Positions 22,980 to 34,990 of a DNA stretch of 64,000 nucleotides are shown here, one piece after another. The notes under the pieces were generated by a model. That model was not told where the DNA came from, did not search any database, and saw only the letters and a program-made list of their open reading frames with translations. Numbering within the stretch: position 1 is the stretch's first letter; each line of letters opens with the position of its first letter. The stretch is taken from NCBI RefSeq assembly GCF_005239225.2, contig NC_133301.1:12958318-13022317 (forward strand), given 5' to 3'. A program made the translations under genes and the position numbers. This DNA is from Populus alba (taxonomy: Eukaryota; Streptophyta; Magnoliopsida; Malpighiales; Salicaceae).

Positions 22980-24212
22980 ATGGCTAGCCACAGATTGGTT
23001 CTTCTCCTTCCAGTCCTTGTACTCTTTACCATCACCACCGGATATGTCATGGCTTCATCTCCGGCTGTCAAAGCTGCGTATTGGCCTTCTTGGATTCAAA
23101 CTTTCCCACCTTCAGCCATCGACACCACTTTGTTCACTCACATCTTATATGCCTTTCTCTTGCCGAGTAATGTCACATTCAAGCTCGAAGTATCCGAGTC
23201 AACTGCTTCCCTGCTCAAGAATTTCACTAGCACCCTTCATCAGAAAAACCCACCAGTGAAGACACTAGTCTCAATTGGGGGAGGTAGTAGTGATCCAAAA
23301 CTCTTTGCTAGAATGGCGTCAAATGAAGGGTCACGTAGCATTTTCATAGATTCAGCAATGGAAGTGGCGAGAACACATGGATTTGATGGCCTGGATCTTG
23401 ACTGGGAATTTCCTAAGAACCCAAAAGAGATGGTTGACTTGGGCCAGCTGTTTGAAGAATGGAGAGTTGCTATCAGAAAGGAAGCCAAGTCCACCCACCG
23501 GTCTCCTCTGTTGCTCACGGCTGCCGTCTACTTCTCCGTCGACTTTCAATGGGACGAGACCTACCGGAAGTTTCCAGCGGCATCCATCGCCAAAAGCTTG
23601 GATTGGGTCAATGCAATGTGTTATGAATACCGTGGTTCATGGGACACTTCGGCTACAGGAGCTCACGCGGCATTATACGATCCTAATAGCAACATAAGCA
23701 CGAGCTATGGGCTTGCGTCGTGGGTTCGTGCTGGTGTGCCTCGAAACATGGTGGTCATGGGCCTGCCTCTGTACGGGAAGACTTGGCAGCTTAAAGACCC
23801 GAAGGTAAATGGAATCGGAGCACCGGCCACGGCGGTCGGTCCTGGAGATGATGGCGTCCTGATATTTTCCCAGGTGGAGAAATTCAATAAAGAGAATGGC
23901 GCCACCGTGGTGTATGATGCCAAAACTGTATCCACGTATTCTTATGCCGGGACTTCTTGGATTGGATATGATGATAGCCGATCGACAACTGTGAAGCTAG
24001 AGTTTGCTCAGGCACTTGGTCTTCGTGGTTACTTCTTTTGGGCCCTCAGTTATGATAGCGAGTGGGAAATCTCAAAACAAGGTAAACCTGTTTCCGGCCA
24101 TGAATTATAGCTACCATTTCGTGAACAATTTTAGGGTAGGTTAACGTTCTCTTTGATTAATTTTGTATTATTTTTTCTTTCTTCAGCTTCAAGGGCATGG
24201 GTCATTGGATAA
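22980..24212 (+). CDS. Class V (GH18) chitinase, tandem copy C
   Basis: CDS is join(22980..24081,24187..24212), 375 aa, ending ASRAWVIG as in copy A. The catalytic DGLDLDWE is intact. The beta-6 motif reads MCYEYRGSW: GAA (23625-23627) replaces the Asp codon. In GH18 enzymes this Asp contacts the -1 sugar, so activity or specificity may be altered. There are also YGKTWQLKDP (YGRTWHLKDP in A and B) and WDETYRKFP changes. Unspliced reading would stop inside the intron at 24108-24110. The immediate 3' flank still matches copies A and B, then diverges near 24400-24500, marking the right end of the tandem array. Confidence 0.92.
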
Positions 24213-25586
24213 AAAGGTTTGGAGCTTTCTAATTTCCAGGAGGTTGTGGGATCTCGAATTGAAGCCGCCACGGTCATGGAGAATGGAAGATCTTGTTTTT
24301 TCAGAATTCCTCGATTAAAATGTTGATTAAACGACTTTCATGCGTGTATTTGTGAAAATAGAAATAATAAAACTACTCTTCTGATTATACACACGCCCAT
24401 GGATAATAAAAAAAGTTGGCCAAGTAATTCAATAAATATTCTTTCGTTTCAACTCTTCCCTTTTGAAAAAACATAGCTGTTAAATTCAGTTTAGCCTTTT
24501 TCAGGCTGAGTTCATTTCAAATTAATTTAAAGATTTGTCCGATACATCTAGTTATTTCAGTTAAATTTTAAATTTGTGTGAGATCCAATCATGATAATTT
24601 CAATTATTTAAAAAAATCTTGTCTGAAACAATATCTTCATTCAAAAAAACAAAATAATATATTTCTATGATTGTTCCAAGTTATTTCAGTTGAATTTATG
24701 TTTCAGTTAAATTTATTTGAGATCTAATCATGACAATTTCAATTATTTAAAAAAGTCATTGTCTGAAACAATATCTTCGCTCAAAAAAGTAAAATAATAT
24801 ATTTTTAAGATTCATCTGAATTGACTAGATAAACTAATTATTCAGATTAAACGCTAAGATCCATGCCACCTCATTGAAATGTAATGTTATGGTACATGTT
24901 CGACCGTGTCATTAATTCTAGGCATTTCAGACAGAATATTCATGTAATTTGCGAGGCAATTTGATGTGGGTCTTGTTACGGGGTTTTGAGGGCTTAGACA
25001 ATGGGCAACGCTAAACAGACAGATAATGCAAAGGAATTTATGAGAACATAAGAAATGCAGTAGCCTGAGAAAGAGCATAAAGCACTCAAAGGGATGCCTG
25101 GGAATATGGCAATCAAGGCAGATGATTTGAAAACGGGTACTAGAAGATCAGAGCAGAAGGCAAGATTCGCCATTTCTTTCGTTTGATCTGAAGTAAGTTT
25201 TCTTTCAGAATCGTATGTAAAATAAGTGGAACCGTGTCTTTTTTGTTTTCATTGGCCAATCGACATGGAACCAGAGGCTTGAGAACCATGTCGTTTTTGT
25301 TTTCAGTAGATGGCTGAGGCAATTTAAAAGTTAATGGAGCAGGAGAAAAAAAACATGGAAAAGGAAAAATTACAGCATATAATGAAAATATTTTGCGAGT
25401 TCAGGGTGAGGGTATGGATTAAAAAAGGTGCTTCATAATCACGATTTGAACAAATTCCTGCAAACAAAGGCAATTCAAATGCAGTCATCAAAATTTCTGC
25501 GCATTTCCTCCAACTGCTTCAAAACCCAACTTGAGTAGATGAAAACAGCTTACCTCACTGTTAAAACGCCAAAAAAAATGCTGAAA
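24213..25586. other. Right boundary of chitinase array and intergenic DNA
   Basis: No gene. A local tandem duplication of roughly 130 bp (about 24545-24670 and 24680-24805) shares CAATCATGA.AATTTCAATTATTTAAAAAA and TGTCTGAAACAATATCTTC. From about 24850 to 25586 there is unique moderately AT-rich sequence, the last part likely 3' UTR of the minus-strand DCN1-like gene. Confidence 0.6.
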
Positions 25587-28500
25587 CTAGCTTAGCTTTT
25601 CTTTCATCCAGTCAACAAAATTATCTAGGATCAAGGGCCAAGCTAGGTCTGCATCGTAGTTTTCAAGATCTGGAAAGCTAATCTGCAAACAATGTAAAAT
25701 GAAGGGTTTTCCCTTTAGACAAATGCACCAAGAATTGCTTTACTTCTACACCACAATGTGCTTTAATGTACATTTTCAACTAAATACTGTCATTTATTAA
25801 TGTTGTTTAGATTTGCTTCAACTAAGAGAATCTTATAAACAAATCCCCGATGTTATTTGAACCTGACATCCCATTGCAGATATCTTGGCATTCCTGAATA
25901 GAGCAACCACTCAATTCACAGGCCTGGATTCCTATTGCATGGCAGGAACCTCGCAGCTCAGGGCTGCAGATTTGCATACCTTGCCAAGTCTAGTTTGTGT
26001 GAGAGATCATAGTAAGATCAAGCCCAGAAAAGTTCTCGTTCATGCTATGATCCCTTGTACAAACTATTGCAGTTCTAGTGATTAACAATATTTTCCAGAG
26101 TTATAATTTCAAAATGCTTATAGATTGCACAATTGTCTTGGGTAGCCTGTCATGTTAGTACAAAATCAACTTCGCGTCCTACACCACAAGTGAGAACTAT
26201 GAAGAAACCACAGCAGAAACTAACTCACTTCCTTGCAGAAACGAAGAAAACCCATCCATTGATCCAAGTTTATCGCCTTGTAATCAGACTGAATCTGCAG
26301 CATCAAAAGTCAGAAAGTCAGAAAAAAAGGCAAAAGGCAGATATTTTAGATAGAAAAAATGTCATCATTCTAGTATTATCAATGCAGCATCAGCCACCCA
26401 CCTTTAGATACTCTATTAATAAATCAACCTTGGATTGGAACTGTGACCCAAGCACAAGATTCAGCAATTCACAGACACTCTCAATGTCTACAGTTTTTTG
26501 CTTCTCTTCTGAGACAGTTAATGAAAAAAAAAATGACTGGGATTAAAGAAAGAGTTTAAATAACATACAAAAGAAACAAACTTCATAGAGTCAAACCACA
26601 CCCCTCTCTATGCTGTTCTCACCTGTTAGGCAGTATCGAAATGCATATGAATAGAAATCTTGAAAATTTTCTGGTGTGTTTACCTACGCAGGGTATAAAA
26701 ATGCAAACTCAGTAACTCATCAACCTGAATAATGTACAGGAAAACATCAGTAACTACTCCAGAAACAAAGTAACACCTCCTTTTCCAGCTCTGGCAGCCC
26801 CTTCTTTAATTTGCTGAGAGAATCAACCTTGAGAGCTTTCATGCCACTTCGCCACTCATCCTGATAAAAAAGAGGATAATGGACCATAAAGAGGATTGTT
26901 GAACCAAAAGAATGCCAGTACATGGGCCATTTCTCAGGATTCAAAATATGGGATATCCTGGAGTAATTTTCATAAATATAGCACAACATAAAGTGATTGA
27001 GTCTGGGTGTGTTTAGTTTGAAATGAAATTATTTTTCCCCTTAAATTGTTACTTCTCTTTACATCACTGATTACAAGATTTGTATCCATTTCATTAAGCC
27101 TCTTCCTCTGAACTAACTATATAAATTTAAGGACACCATATATTTTTTTTTAGAGGAGAGAGGATGCCGTATACTTGACAAATAAGACATGTCATAGCTG
27201 ATACACGAAAAATAAACTGTTCCATACACAAACAAGCACAAGGTAATAAAGACCATGCTTGTGTGTACCCGTGTAAAATAACCCTGCCTTTGAGCTTTCA
27301 GTTTCCTGAAATACAGAGACCAACAAATTTAAGGTACAGGATTAGAGCTAAAAGTAATAACAAACAGCCCAGACATTTTGATGATAAATGACATACCATG
27401 CAAACATTAGGATCCTAACATCAGTATGTTCCACGTTCATATCTGAACACAATGCCTCAATTCCTTCTGGGCTGTTTGGGCGCAAATGAGAACATTGTAA
27501 GAAATTTGAAATTCCTGTTTGAAAGGCATGTCTGGCCACGCAAAAATTCCACCAATTTCCATGTGGTTATAAGATTATGCATATATATCTTTGGTGTATA
27601 TCACACATCAAGATAACCAGAATTTTGTCAAAGAAAAAAACAGCTTGCCATCCCCTTTTAATGTTTGCAATTTACACATCAGCATTTCAATACTTGAAAA
27701 AACATTTTTTAGAGCATCACGGTACATGTAGTTTACAAATAACCAGGTGGGAACAAAACTATTGTGGAATGCTAACATCAGTCAACATAATTTTAAATAG
27801 CATGATCGAGCGGTGACCAAAACAGACACGAAGCTAATGCTTCTCATGTCAATGAAATTAAACATCAATAACTAAATTTGCGAATATTCGCTATCAAAAT
27901 TCCAATAACAAGAGAAAACTTACTCAATTATGCCTAACGAGCTATTCGCATATGAATCAAATAGGCTATCTACCCGATCTGTCTTCTTTGTTTTGGTTTT
28001 ATCTGAGGCTGCAAAAAGGATAATGCTATCCTGTTAGAAATTAACAGCAGATGGAAAATTATTTGGACAGATCAGATAAAGATGCCAATTATATTTGATG
28101 AAGATGACCCTCATAGCTTACTTGGCTTCAAATAATCAAAAGAAAATCATGTGGCAAGATTTAAATGGTAATCAAAAGTGCATCTAAAATGCATTTAGTT
28201 CCTATATGAATTACTAATTACAAGCGTCTACTATTTTATATAAGCAGAATCCAAACATATGATTGTGATGCCAACCAACAACAGCAGCTGGAGAACACTG
28301 TTTGGTAAATACTAGGCCAATAACGGCTTGATAACTAAAAGAGTATAAAACAAATTTTGGATTAAGGAAGCCTATCTTCTCACTGCTAAAATTGATAGCT
28401 TCGCAAACATTCCTTTCCCTGCCCTTTCCTGCAATCTTAAAAGAGTAATATCCATGCTGTCCATGCAATCTCAGTATATCATATAAATAATAATCAGATA

Positions 28501-29298
28501 AAAAAGGAAGTACAGGATTTGAATTTGGACCACCGAACTCTCAAAGTCTTGGTCTTCACTCTTTTTGTAATAATTTAATCAGTACTAAGATCTTAAAAAA
28601 AATGCCCATTTCATCAGACCTTCAAACATTATAGAAGGTGTACTGCCATAAGCAAATTATGACAAAAATAGGACCTAACTAAATTTATCCGTACTACAGG
28701 AAAAAAAAAAAACACGAATTCATCCCAATAATAATTAAAAAAAAAAACAATAATTAATGAACAAAATCCAAAAATTGTATACCTTCCTTGAATTATTTGA
28801 CAACCAAACATACTGTCTCTTCAAAACTTATGAATAAAATAAAACAAATCATTATGCACATCAGTAACGTTATTAATCTAAGTTACACAATAACAAAAAA
28901 TTAATCCAATTTTCATAAAAAAATAAATTACAATACAATCAAATACTAACAAATAAAAATTTCAATGGCAAAGTTCAAAACTGTTAAAGCTGATAACGAA
29001 CTAATTGCGTTGCATTTAATCTTTGAAATAGTTTTCAGCATCTTTCCAAGTAATTATCAAATCCTTGATACAGAATCAACCATTTTGATTCTTATTCAAT
29101 AAAGTTACAAAATATTCAAAATCCCAGAATTTCAATTTTATTTTTCCCGCGGTTTCCCAGAAACCAAACACAAAATTAAAGATTCACAGAGAGAGGTACT
29201 AAACCAGCAATCGTACCAGTAGGAGAATCGTCAGCTGATGTGATGGAGGAGGAGTTCTGTGGGGCCGTCGCTTTTCGCTTTGATGCACGAGGAGGCAT
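25587..29298 (-). CDS. DCN1-like protein (cullin neddylation co-E3, DCUN1 domain)
   Basis: CDS is complement(join(25587..25682,26229..26294,26402..26508,26623..26683,26777..26860,27269..27305,27397..27471,27924..28008,29217..29298)), nine exons, 230 aa, close to the usual plant length of about 230. DCN1 proteins act with RBX1 and the NEDD8 E2 to neddylate cullins, switching on cullin-RING ubiquitin ligases. Seen in order: basic N-terminus MPPRASKRKATAPQ; DSLFDSYANSSLGIIE; PEGIEALCSDMNVEHTDVRILMFAW; YFTRDEWRSGMKALKVDSL; NFQDFYSYAFRYCLT; DLLIEYLKIQSDYKAINLDQ; and the C-terminal cullin-binding patch YDADLAWPLILDNFVDWMKE. Every junction is GT-AG and phase-consistent; the exon 5 donor (GTGTTA) is weak. 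The 1.2-kb first intron separates the N-terminal tail from the domain. The 5' flank contains GAACCCTAG, a telo-box-like motif. Confidence 0.95.
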
Positions 29299-29542
29299 TG
29301 TGTTTTGTTATGGACGATAAGCCACAACCGTTTGATCTGATGACTAAATGTTTCAGTCAAAACCCAGAATAGAACCCTAGATTGAAAATTAAAATAAAAA
29401 TAAAAAGAGGTTTGAGAGGGAATTGAAGAGAAGATAGAGGTTTATAGTGGTTTTTTTAGAGCTGCGTGCCTTGCTGGGATTGGAAATAGCAAAAGTTGAC
29501 AGCCACGCTCGACTCTGCGCGTGCCTGCTTTTATTATCTGGT

Positions 29543-29763
29543 GGGTGTTTGGGAGTGCTTTTTAAAAGCACTTTCAAAAAAATTTAAAAATTTTAAAAAA
29601 AAATTTTTTTATTTTGAATTAATATATTTTTAATGTTTTTAAACTCATTTTAATGTGCTGATTTCAATAATGATTTTTAAAAAATAAAAAAATATTATTA
29701 ACATGTTTTTTTCTGAGTAAAAAACACTTTAAAAAATAACATCAATCATACTCTCAAACACCC
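29543..29763. mobile_element. MITE-like element, 221 bp
   Basis: The ends form imperfect inverted repeats: GGGTGTTTGGGAGTG on the left and, reverse-complemented, GGGTGTTTGAGAGTATG on the right. The interior is AT-rich with no coding capacity. No clear target duplication is seen. Family assignment (perhaps hAT-related) is an inference. Confidence 0.5.
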
Positions 29764-31558
29764 TACGGTTGTTTACTTCCCATAATAGAATAGTCCCTGC
29801 TCCCTGATTCTTTGTAATGAGTATAATATTAGTCCTTGATATTTTAATTTGCGCATAATAGTCCTTAGTCTTACAACAATAATTCTTCAATGATAAAGAT
29901 GATGATGAGAACATTACAATAATATTGTAGTAGTAACTCTTATACAACGTAGTGATTTTCAGTTTGAATTCATGTATTGCTGTGAAGAATTTCTCATGTT
30001 TTCTTTAATTTTTCATACAATTTTTTTGTATTTGCTTAGACCGGTTTAGGAGTGTGGTTGCGGTTATTTTTTAAAGTGTTTTTTTATTTTGAAATGTATC
30101 AAAATGATATTTTTTTTATTTTTTTTAAAATTATATTTTTTATCAACATTAAAACGATCTAAAGACATAAAAAAAAATTAACAAAAAAAAAAATTTAAAT
30201 TTTTTAAAAACACGGGTTAACTTGCGTTTTCAAACGCTCTCTTAAATTAAAACAAACTAAAACAAAACAGAGTGAAACAAATATATTTTGCTATTCATAT
30301 AAATAGTGTAGCATATCTTCCTTTTCTTTTTATTTTGATCTCTTTTTTCTTTGATTTATTTTTTATTTTTTTTACAATGTCTTGGTATTTAGTTTAAATT
30401 TGATTTTGTGAGCATTTATTTTTTATTATAGTATGATTAAGTAAAAATATAATTTAAAAAACATAGTTAATAAATTTAATAAAATTCATGACTTGAATTA
30501 CAAGATTAACTAATTAAGTTACAAAACTCTAATCGATTTAATACATTATTATTTTAATAAATTTTTTTTAAAAAATAAATATCATCTTTTCAATTATTCA
30601 GATTGCTTATGTCCCGTTAAGTAGATAATGTCTGGGATAACTTCTTCAAACCATTTATTCATGATTACTGAGTACAATAACTTAACTTTTAAGTCAAAGG
30701 CTACCTCAAGCGAGGGCATTTTGAGCAAGTGATGCATGACCTCATGATGGGTCCAAGGAACCCTAAAATGGGGTTAGTGCCCTTTAAAAGGGCACTTAAA
30801 AGAGAGAGACTCCATACATATAACTCGTATAGGAACATTGCCCTTTTGAGTAAGATTAACTTGGAGCGTGTGCCAAACGCTTCTTCGGTTTAGTATCCAT
30901 AAACATTTTTTTACTCTCTTCTCTGTCTCCACCTTGAATAATACACCAATCTCTTTAAATTTCAAATAAGCCCTTTCAACTTTTTTTCTTTTAACTTTGA
31001 TTTATATCTTTTTTATTAATATTTTTTTATCTTAATTAATCTATAAAATTAGAATTATTTTTTAATCTCACTCTCTTATTTTTTTTAAAAAAACTTGATC
31101 CATGTACTTTTAATTAATATTTATTTTAATTTCACCACTTTTATTTATTATATTTGATTTTTATTTTTTAATTACTATTTTTTTTTTGGGATCATTTTTA
31201 TTTATTTATTCTTACAATTTCATCATACTCAAATCTAGTTTTCCTATAAAACTTGATTATTATTTTTTATTGTTATTTTTTTTACTTTGATAATTTTTAT
31301 AAATTATTTTTTTAAAATTTTATTATTTAATATTAAATTAATTAAAAATTAAAATTATTTATTTAACCCAAATTTAAAATTGCACAAATTATAAATTTTA
31401 GAGTTCTTACTGTAAGCTCGTGTTTTCAGCACACGGTTAATTATTCAAAAAACTCCGGGCTTACCTAATAAATCTCGGCCCTAGCAACTTCTGTGCTCAC
31501 TCTGATATCTATAGGCCATATCTGTCGGGCCGTCGTTTCTTTCTCTCCCAGCCCACCA
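29764..31558. other. Intergenic DNA with a second MITE-like element
   Basis: No gene. About 30042-30240 looks like a common Salicaceae MITE: GGAGTGTGGTTGCGGTTATT on the left, CAAAATGAT and AAAACGATCTAA inside, and TTGCGTTTTCAAACGCTCTC on the right. The remainder is T-rich low complexity. Confidence 0.45.
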
Positions 31559-31660
31559 CTCAGCACAAACACACGCCGGCCCATCATGCTAATCAAATAA
31601 ACGACGCCGTTAACTTCTCATTTCTATAAAACTTCGAAACACGGCGACCTAGGGTTTCTA
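31559..31660 (+). promoter_or_regulatory. eL39 promoter: site II and telo-box motifs
   Basis: GGCCCATC (about 31580) and AGCCCACC (about 31550) are reverse forms of the TGGGCY site II motif. TATAAAAC is near 31625 and CTAGGGTTTC (a telo-box on the other strand) near 31650. This set is typical of plant ribosomal protein genes. The pyrimidine-rich leader runs to the start codon at 31711. Confidence 0.7.
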
Positions 31661-31710
31661 TCGCGATCGGCTGCTTCAGTCTCTAGTCTTCAAGCCCCAG
31701 ACCCGCGAAA

Positions 31711-32033
31711 ATGGTACCCTCCATCTACTCCTCTCCATGTTTTGTGTGGACGATACATGTGTCTTACGTAGGTACTGACGTTTGATGTTTGCTTTGTAGC
31801 CGTCACACAAGACCTTCAGGATCAAGAAGAAGCTGGCGAAGAAGATGAGGCAGAACAGGCCCATCCCTCACTGGATCCGCATGAGAACTGACAATACCAT
31901 CAGGTTCTAAATCCTCCTTTACCCTTTTTCATGCTCATTTTGGCTCAAAGTGATGATTTTTTTGTTGTCGTTGTTGCTGTGAAGGTACAATGCGAAGCGC
32001 AGGCACTGGCGCCGTACCAAGCTAGGGTTTTGA
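31711..32033 (+). CDS. RPL39: 60S ribosomal protein L39 (eL39)
   Basis: CDS is join(31711..31713,31800..31903,31985..32033), 51 aa, the standard eL39 length. The first coding exon is only the ATG, directly followed by GTACCC. The peptide starts [16 protein letters not shown] and ends RRTKLGF, extremely basic throughout, with the conserved [12 protein letters not shown] and RYNAKRHWRR. eL39 sits in the wall of the ribosomal exit tunnel. Both introns are short and GT-AG, at phases 0 and 2. The one-codon first exon makes this gene easy for gene finders to miss. Confidence 0.97.
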
Positions 32034-34779
32034 GCTGGAAGAAATGATTTGAAGTTTGAGTTGTTCAAGTGCTTTTTAGTTTTTAATTTTGCGAGACTTG
32101 AAAATATTCACAAGTCTTACTTAGATTTGATTTTGAAGGGATTGCTGTTTAATTTTGAGCTTGCTTTTATATTTCAACAAATGGCTTAGACTGATTCAGG
32201 CTAATGTGATATTCTTTTACGTTTATTTCGCTCCCCCTTTTTTTGTTTGCTAGGTTTGTTTGTGGGGTAATTTCCCTAATCTCTGTTATCTGTTCGTCCA
32301 ATCCTGTTATTTGTTTATCTCATGCAGTCTTAGATCGTGTTGATGACTATTAGTTTTGGGTTTGTGAGCTTTCAAATACTCTATTTGATGGTTAAAGCTT
32401 TTGGTGGGGACTAGAATAAGTGGTTTTGGTTTGTTTTGAAATGCTTCACTGCCTTAGTGTAGATAGTAAGGTCTTTTTTGTTAATATGCCAGGGAAGTCT
32501 TTTAAAGAAGGAAGCAAGGGGTTAGATGGTGGTTCAGCAGAGTGTCAGTGGTGATGAGGGAATTGTTTGGATTGTTTGCTAATAGAAAAATATAGAATTT
32601 TGAATAGTTCTTAAAACTGGGAATAATGGTATTTGGATGAGGTAATGGTGCTTGTCACAAGTATGCTTTGTTCCAGGGTAGGATTTGTTGAAGTAAATAT
32701 GATTCTCATCTTTATTGTTTAGGAGTAATCTTGGGGTTGCGAGAGTTGTTTGAGGGCATGGACTAATTTGTATTTAGAGAAAGAGTTTAGCATTGTAGTT
32801 ATGCTATATTTTGGTTAGTCTATATGGTTTTGTTTGCAACTCCTGCCTTCTGTTTTATTTCATCATTTGTGAAGGTTGAACTGAAATTTGGACACAGTAC
32901 ATGTAGAATGACTCAAATTATCTCAGGCTTGGTCCCTTTTTTGGTGTAGGAAAAAAAAATTAGAAAGTAAATCTACTGGTAGAGGTTGAAAGTGTGTTTT
33001 TTATTGATGTATTTCGATGAATTGGAGTGTTAGATCAGAATGTCTTCTGAGCTAGCTGGCCTAGTCATTCAATTGTTTGAGCTGCAGTTGTGTGCCTGCC
33101 TTAGAAGCAAGTTATAAACTCTGTTTTGCTATTCAGAATCTAATCTTAAGGTCGTGTAATAGGGGCCAAGAATGGCTTAAAGGTGACTGCATAGAATTAC
33201 AAATTAGTGCAAAGTTTTATGAAATCCAATAGGATAATCATGGTGTCATGGGAATTAACAGATGGCTGTTAAAAATACAGATAATGAAATTCTTTCTTTT
33301 CGCAAGCAAGTTTTACTTGCTGTTTGAAAAGGTCATATGTTTAACTTGCGCACCCTGTATTTTGTCAATTTTATGTGTGATTTACTCGCAGATTAACTGG
33401 ACAGATAGGAAACAGCCCCCGTTATTTTAATTCTCTGTATGTTGTCGTCTTGGTTTACTTATCTTAGCATGAGGCACAGGCGGCCCCTGTTCTAGTGATG
33501 CGGCCTCAATTGGTGGCAAGGAAACTGCCAAGTCTAGAGATTAAATTGATCTCGAATCATAATGCTTCATTCTGACTGCTTAAGAATGGGATTGTTGGCC
33601 TCTGGGTGGAATGGTGGATTTGTGTAATTTTGTTGATAGTTGAATCAAAGCAATTACATGGCTTTTTGGTTTTCATTTTTCCATGCTCGCGATATCTGCA
33701 TTCTGCAGCTGAATTAAACAACTCATAAATCGGGTGGAAGATCAACCAAAACAGTGGATCGCCTTCTTGGCCTTGTTGCAATGGTGAAGTAACAAGCTTA
33801 AATATTTAATAGTCAACCAAGACCGAGAAAAAAAAAACATTAAATAGCGGAAATCAGCAACGTTGTAAAAGAAGGATTAGTAGCAAGGTATCTTGTGATG
33901 CTAGCAATATAGTTTTTGAAGTATGAAAATGTATTGGTGATTATTTTTTAAAGTATTTTTTATATTAAAATATATTAAAATAATTTTTTTTTTTTTTTAA
34001 AAAAAAAAACAGGTTATCTTGCATTTCTAAACATTCTTTTTAACTTGTACGGAAAAGAGCCTGGTGCATAGGTATTGTTTTAATATTTTTTTTAATTTTT
34101 TTTGGTGTTGATAAAGGCAAGTTCAGATTGGTTTGTCTAAATCAATCGGATTGGGTTAATGGCATTGTTTTAGCGGAGTATGAAACTTGATATTCTGACT
34201 TCCTCAATTTTTTTTTTTTTTTAAATCTCTTGTTGGCATATAGTTTAATAATAAGATTCTCTATAAAAGCATGCATTATGAGCTTTCAATACCAAAAAAA
34301 AATAATAAAAAAAATCAAATTGATAATTTTATCTTCATATTAAGTAACCAAAATGAACCGTTAGATTACGGATATACAATTGAAGGTCTAAGCAGGTCAA
34401 TTCAAATCTGTAAGTTTGAACACCACCATAATTTTCCATAATTTGAATGGCTGCCATTTTTTTTACAGAGAAAGAATGCATTGTTAGGCTTGGTAGTTTT
34501 TTAATAATTAGCTAAATGGATGCATGCATTTTTCCCCTTATTGGGCTTTAAACCACAAATGAGACGGTTCCTATTCGTCCCATAAAACTCTGAACCTTCT
34601 TCTATCAAGATCTTGACATGACATTAGAGAGATAATATTAGCAACAACGTTTTTAAGCATTCTAATGTGATGTTGTTACCACCAGAAAAGGTGGAAACTT
34701 TGGCATGGAAACCACAGAGTCAAACACAAAGAAGGCCGAATTACTCGAGCTTTTACTGCTTTTTCATGGCAAGGAGGTG
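32034..34779. other. eL39 3' region and long intergenic stretch
   Basis: No coding gene is supported. About 32034-32250 is probably 3' UTR. 32250-33800 is unusually low in repeats and only moderately AT-rich, so a noncoding transcript cannot be excluded. Near 33930-34050 a fragment resembles the MITE at 30042 (TTTTTTAAAGTATTTTTTAT and TTATCTTGCATTTCTAAACA). 34200-34700 is AT-rich with no feature. Confidence 0.55.
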
Positions 34780-34990
34780 GCTATATAACATAACTACGTT
34801 TTCAAAAACAAATGCTTGCTGTCTTCTGAAGAGCAACAAATAACTCTGGTTTCTCTCCTGTCTTTTGTTGTCTCTTTGATAGGCCAATGAAGGGTATCTT
34901 TTAGGCCTATTGAAAGAGACTTTGCATCCCCAAGAAACAAACTTGAGGTTGAGATTTTCTTGTTTTTGATCTTCAGTTTCATCCTTCACC
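34780..34990 (+). promoter_or_regulatory. H+-ATPase TATA box and leader with two five-codon uORFs
   Basis: CTATATAAC lies at about 34780-34788. The leader of about 180 nt contains two complete short ORFs: 34812-34829 (ATG CTT GCT GTC TTC TGA) and 34887-34904 (ATG AAG GGT ATC TTT TAG). The main ATG at 34991 has a strong context (CACCATGGG). Tobacco pma leaders are known to hold translation-modulating uORFs, so a similar role is plausible here. Confidence 0.65.
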
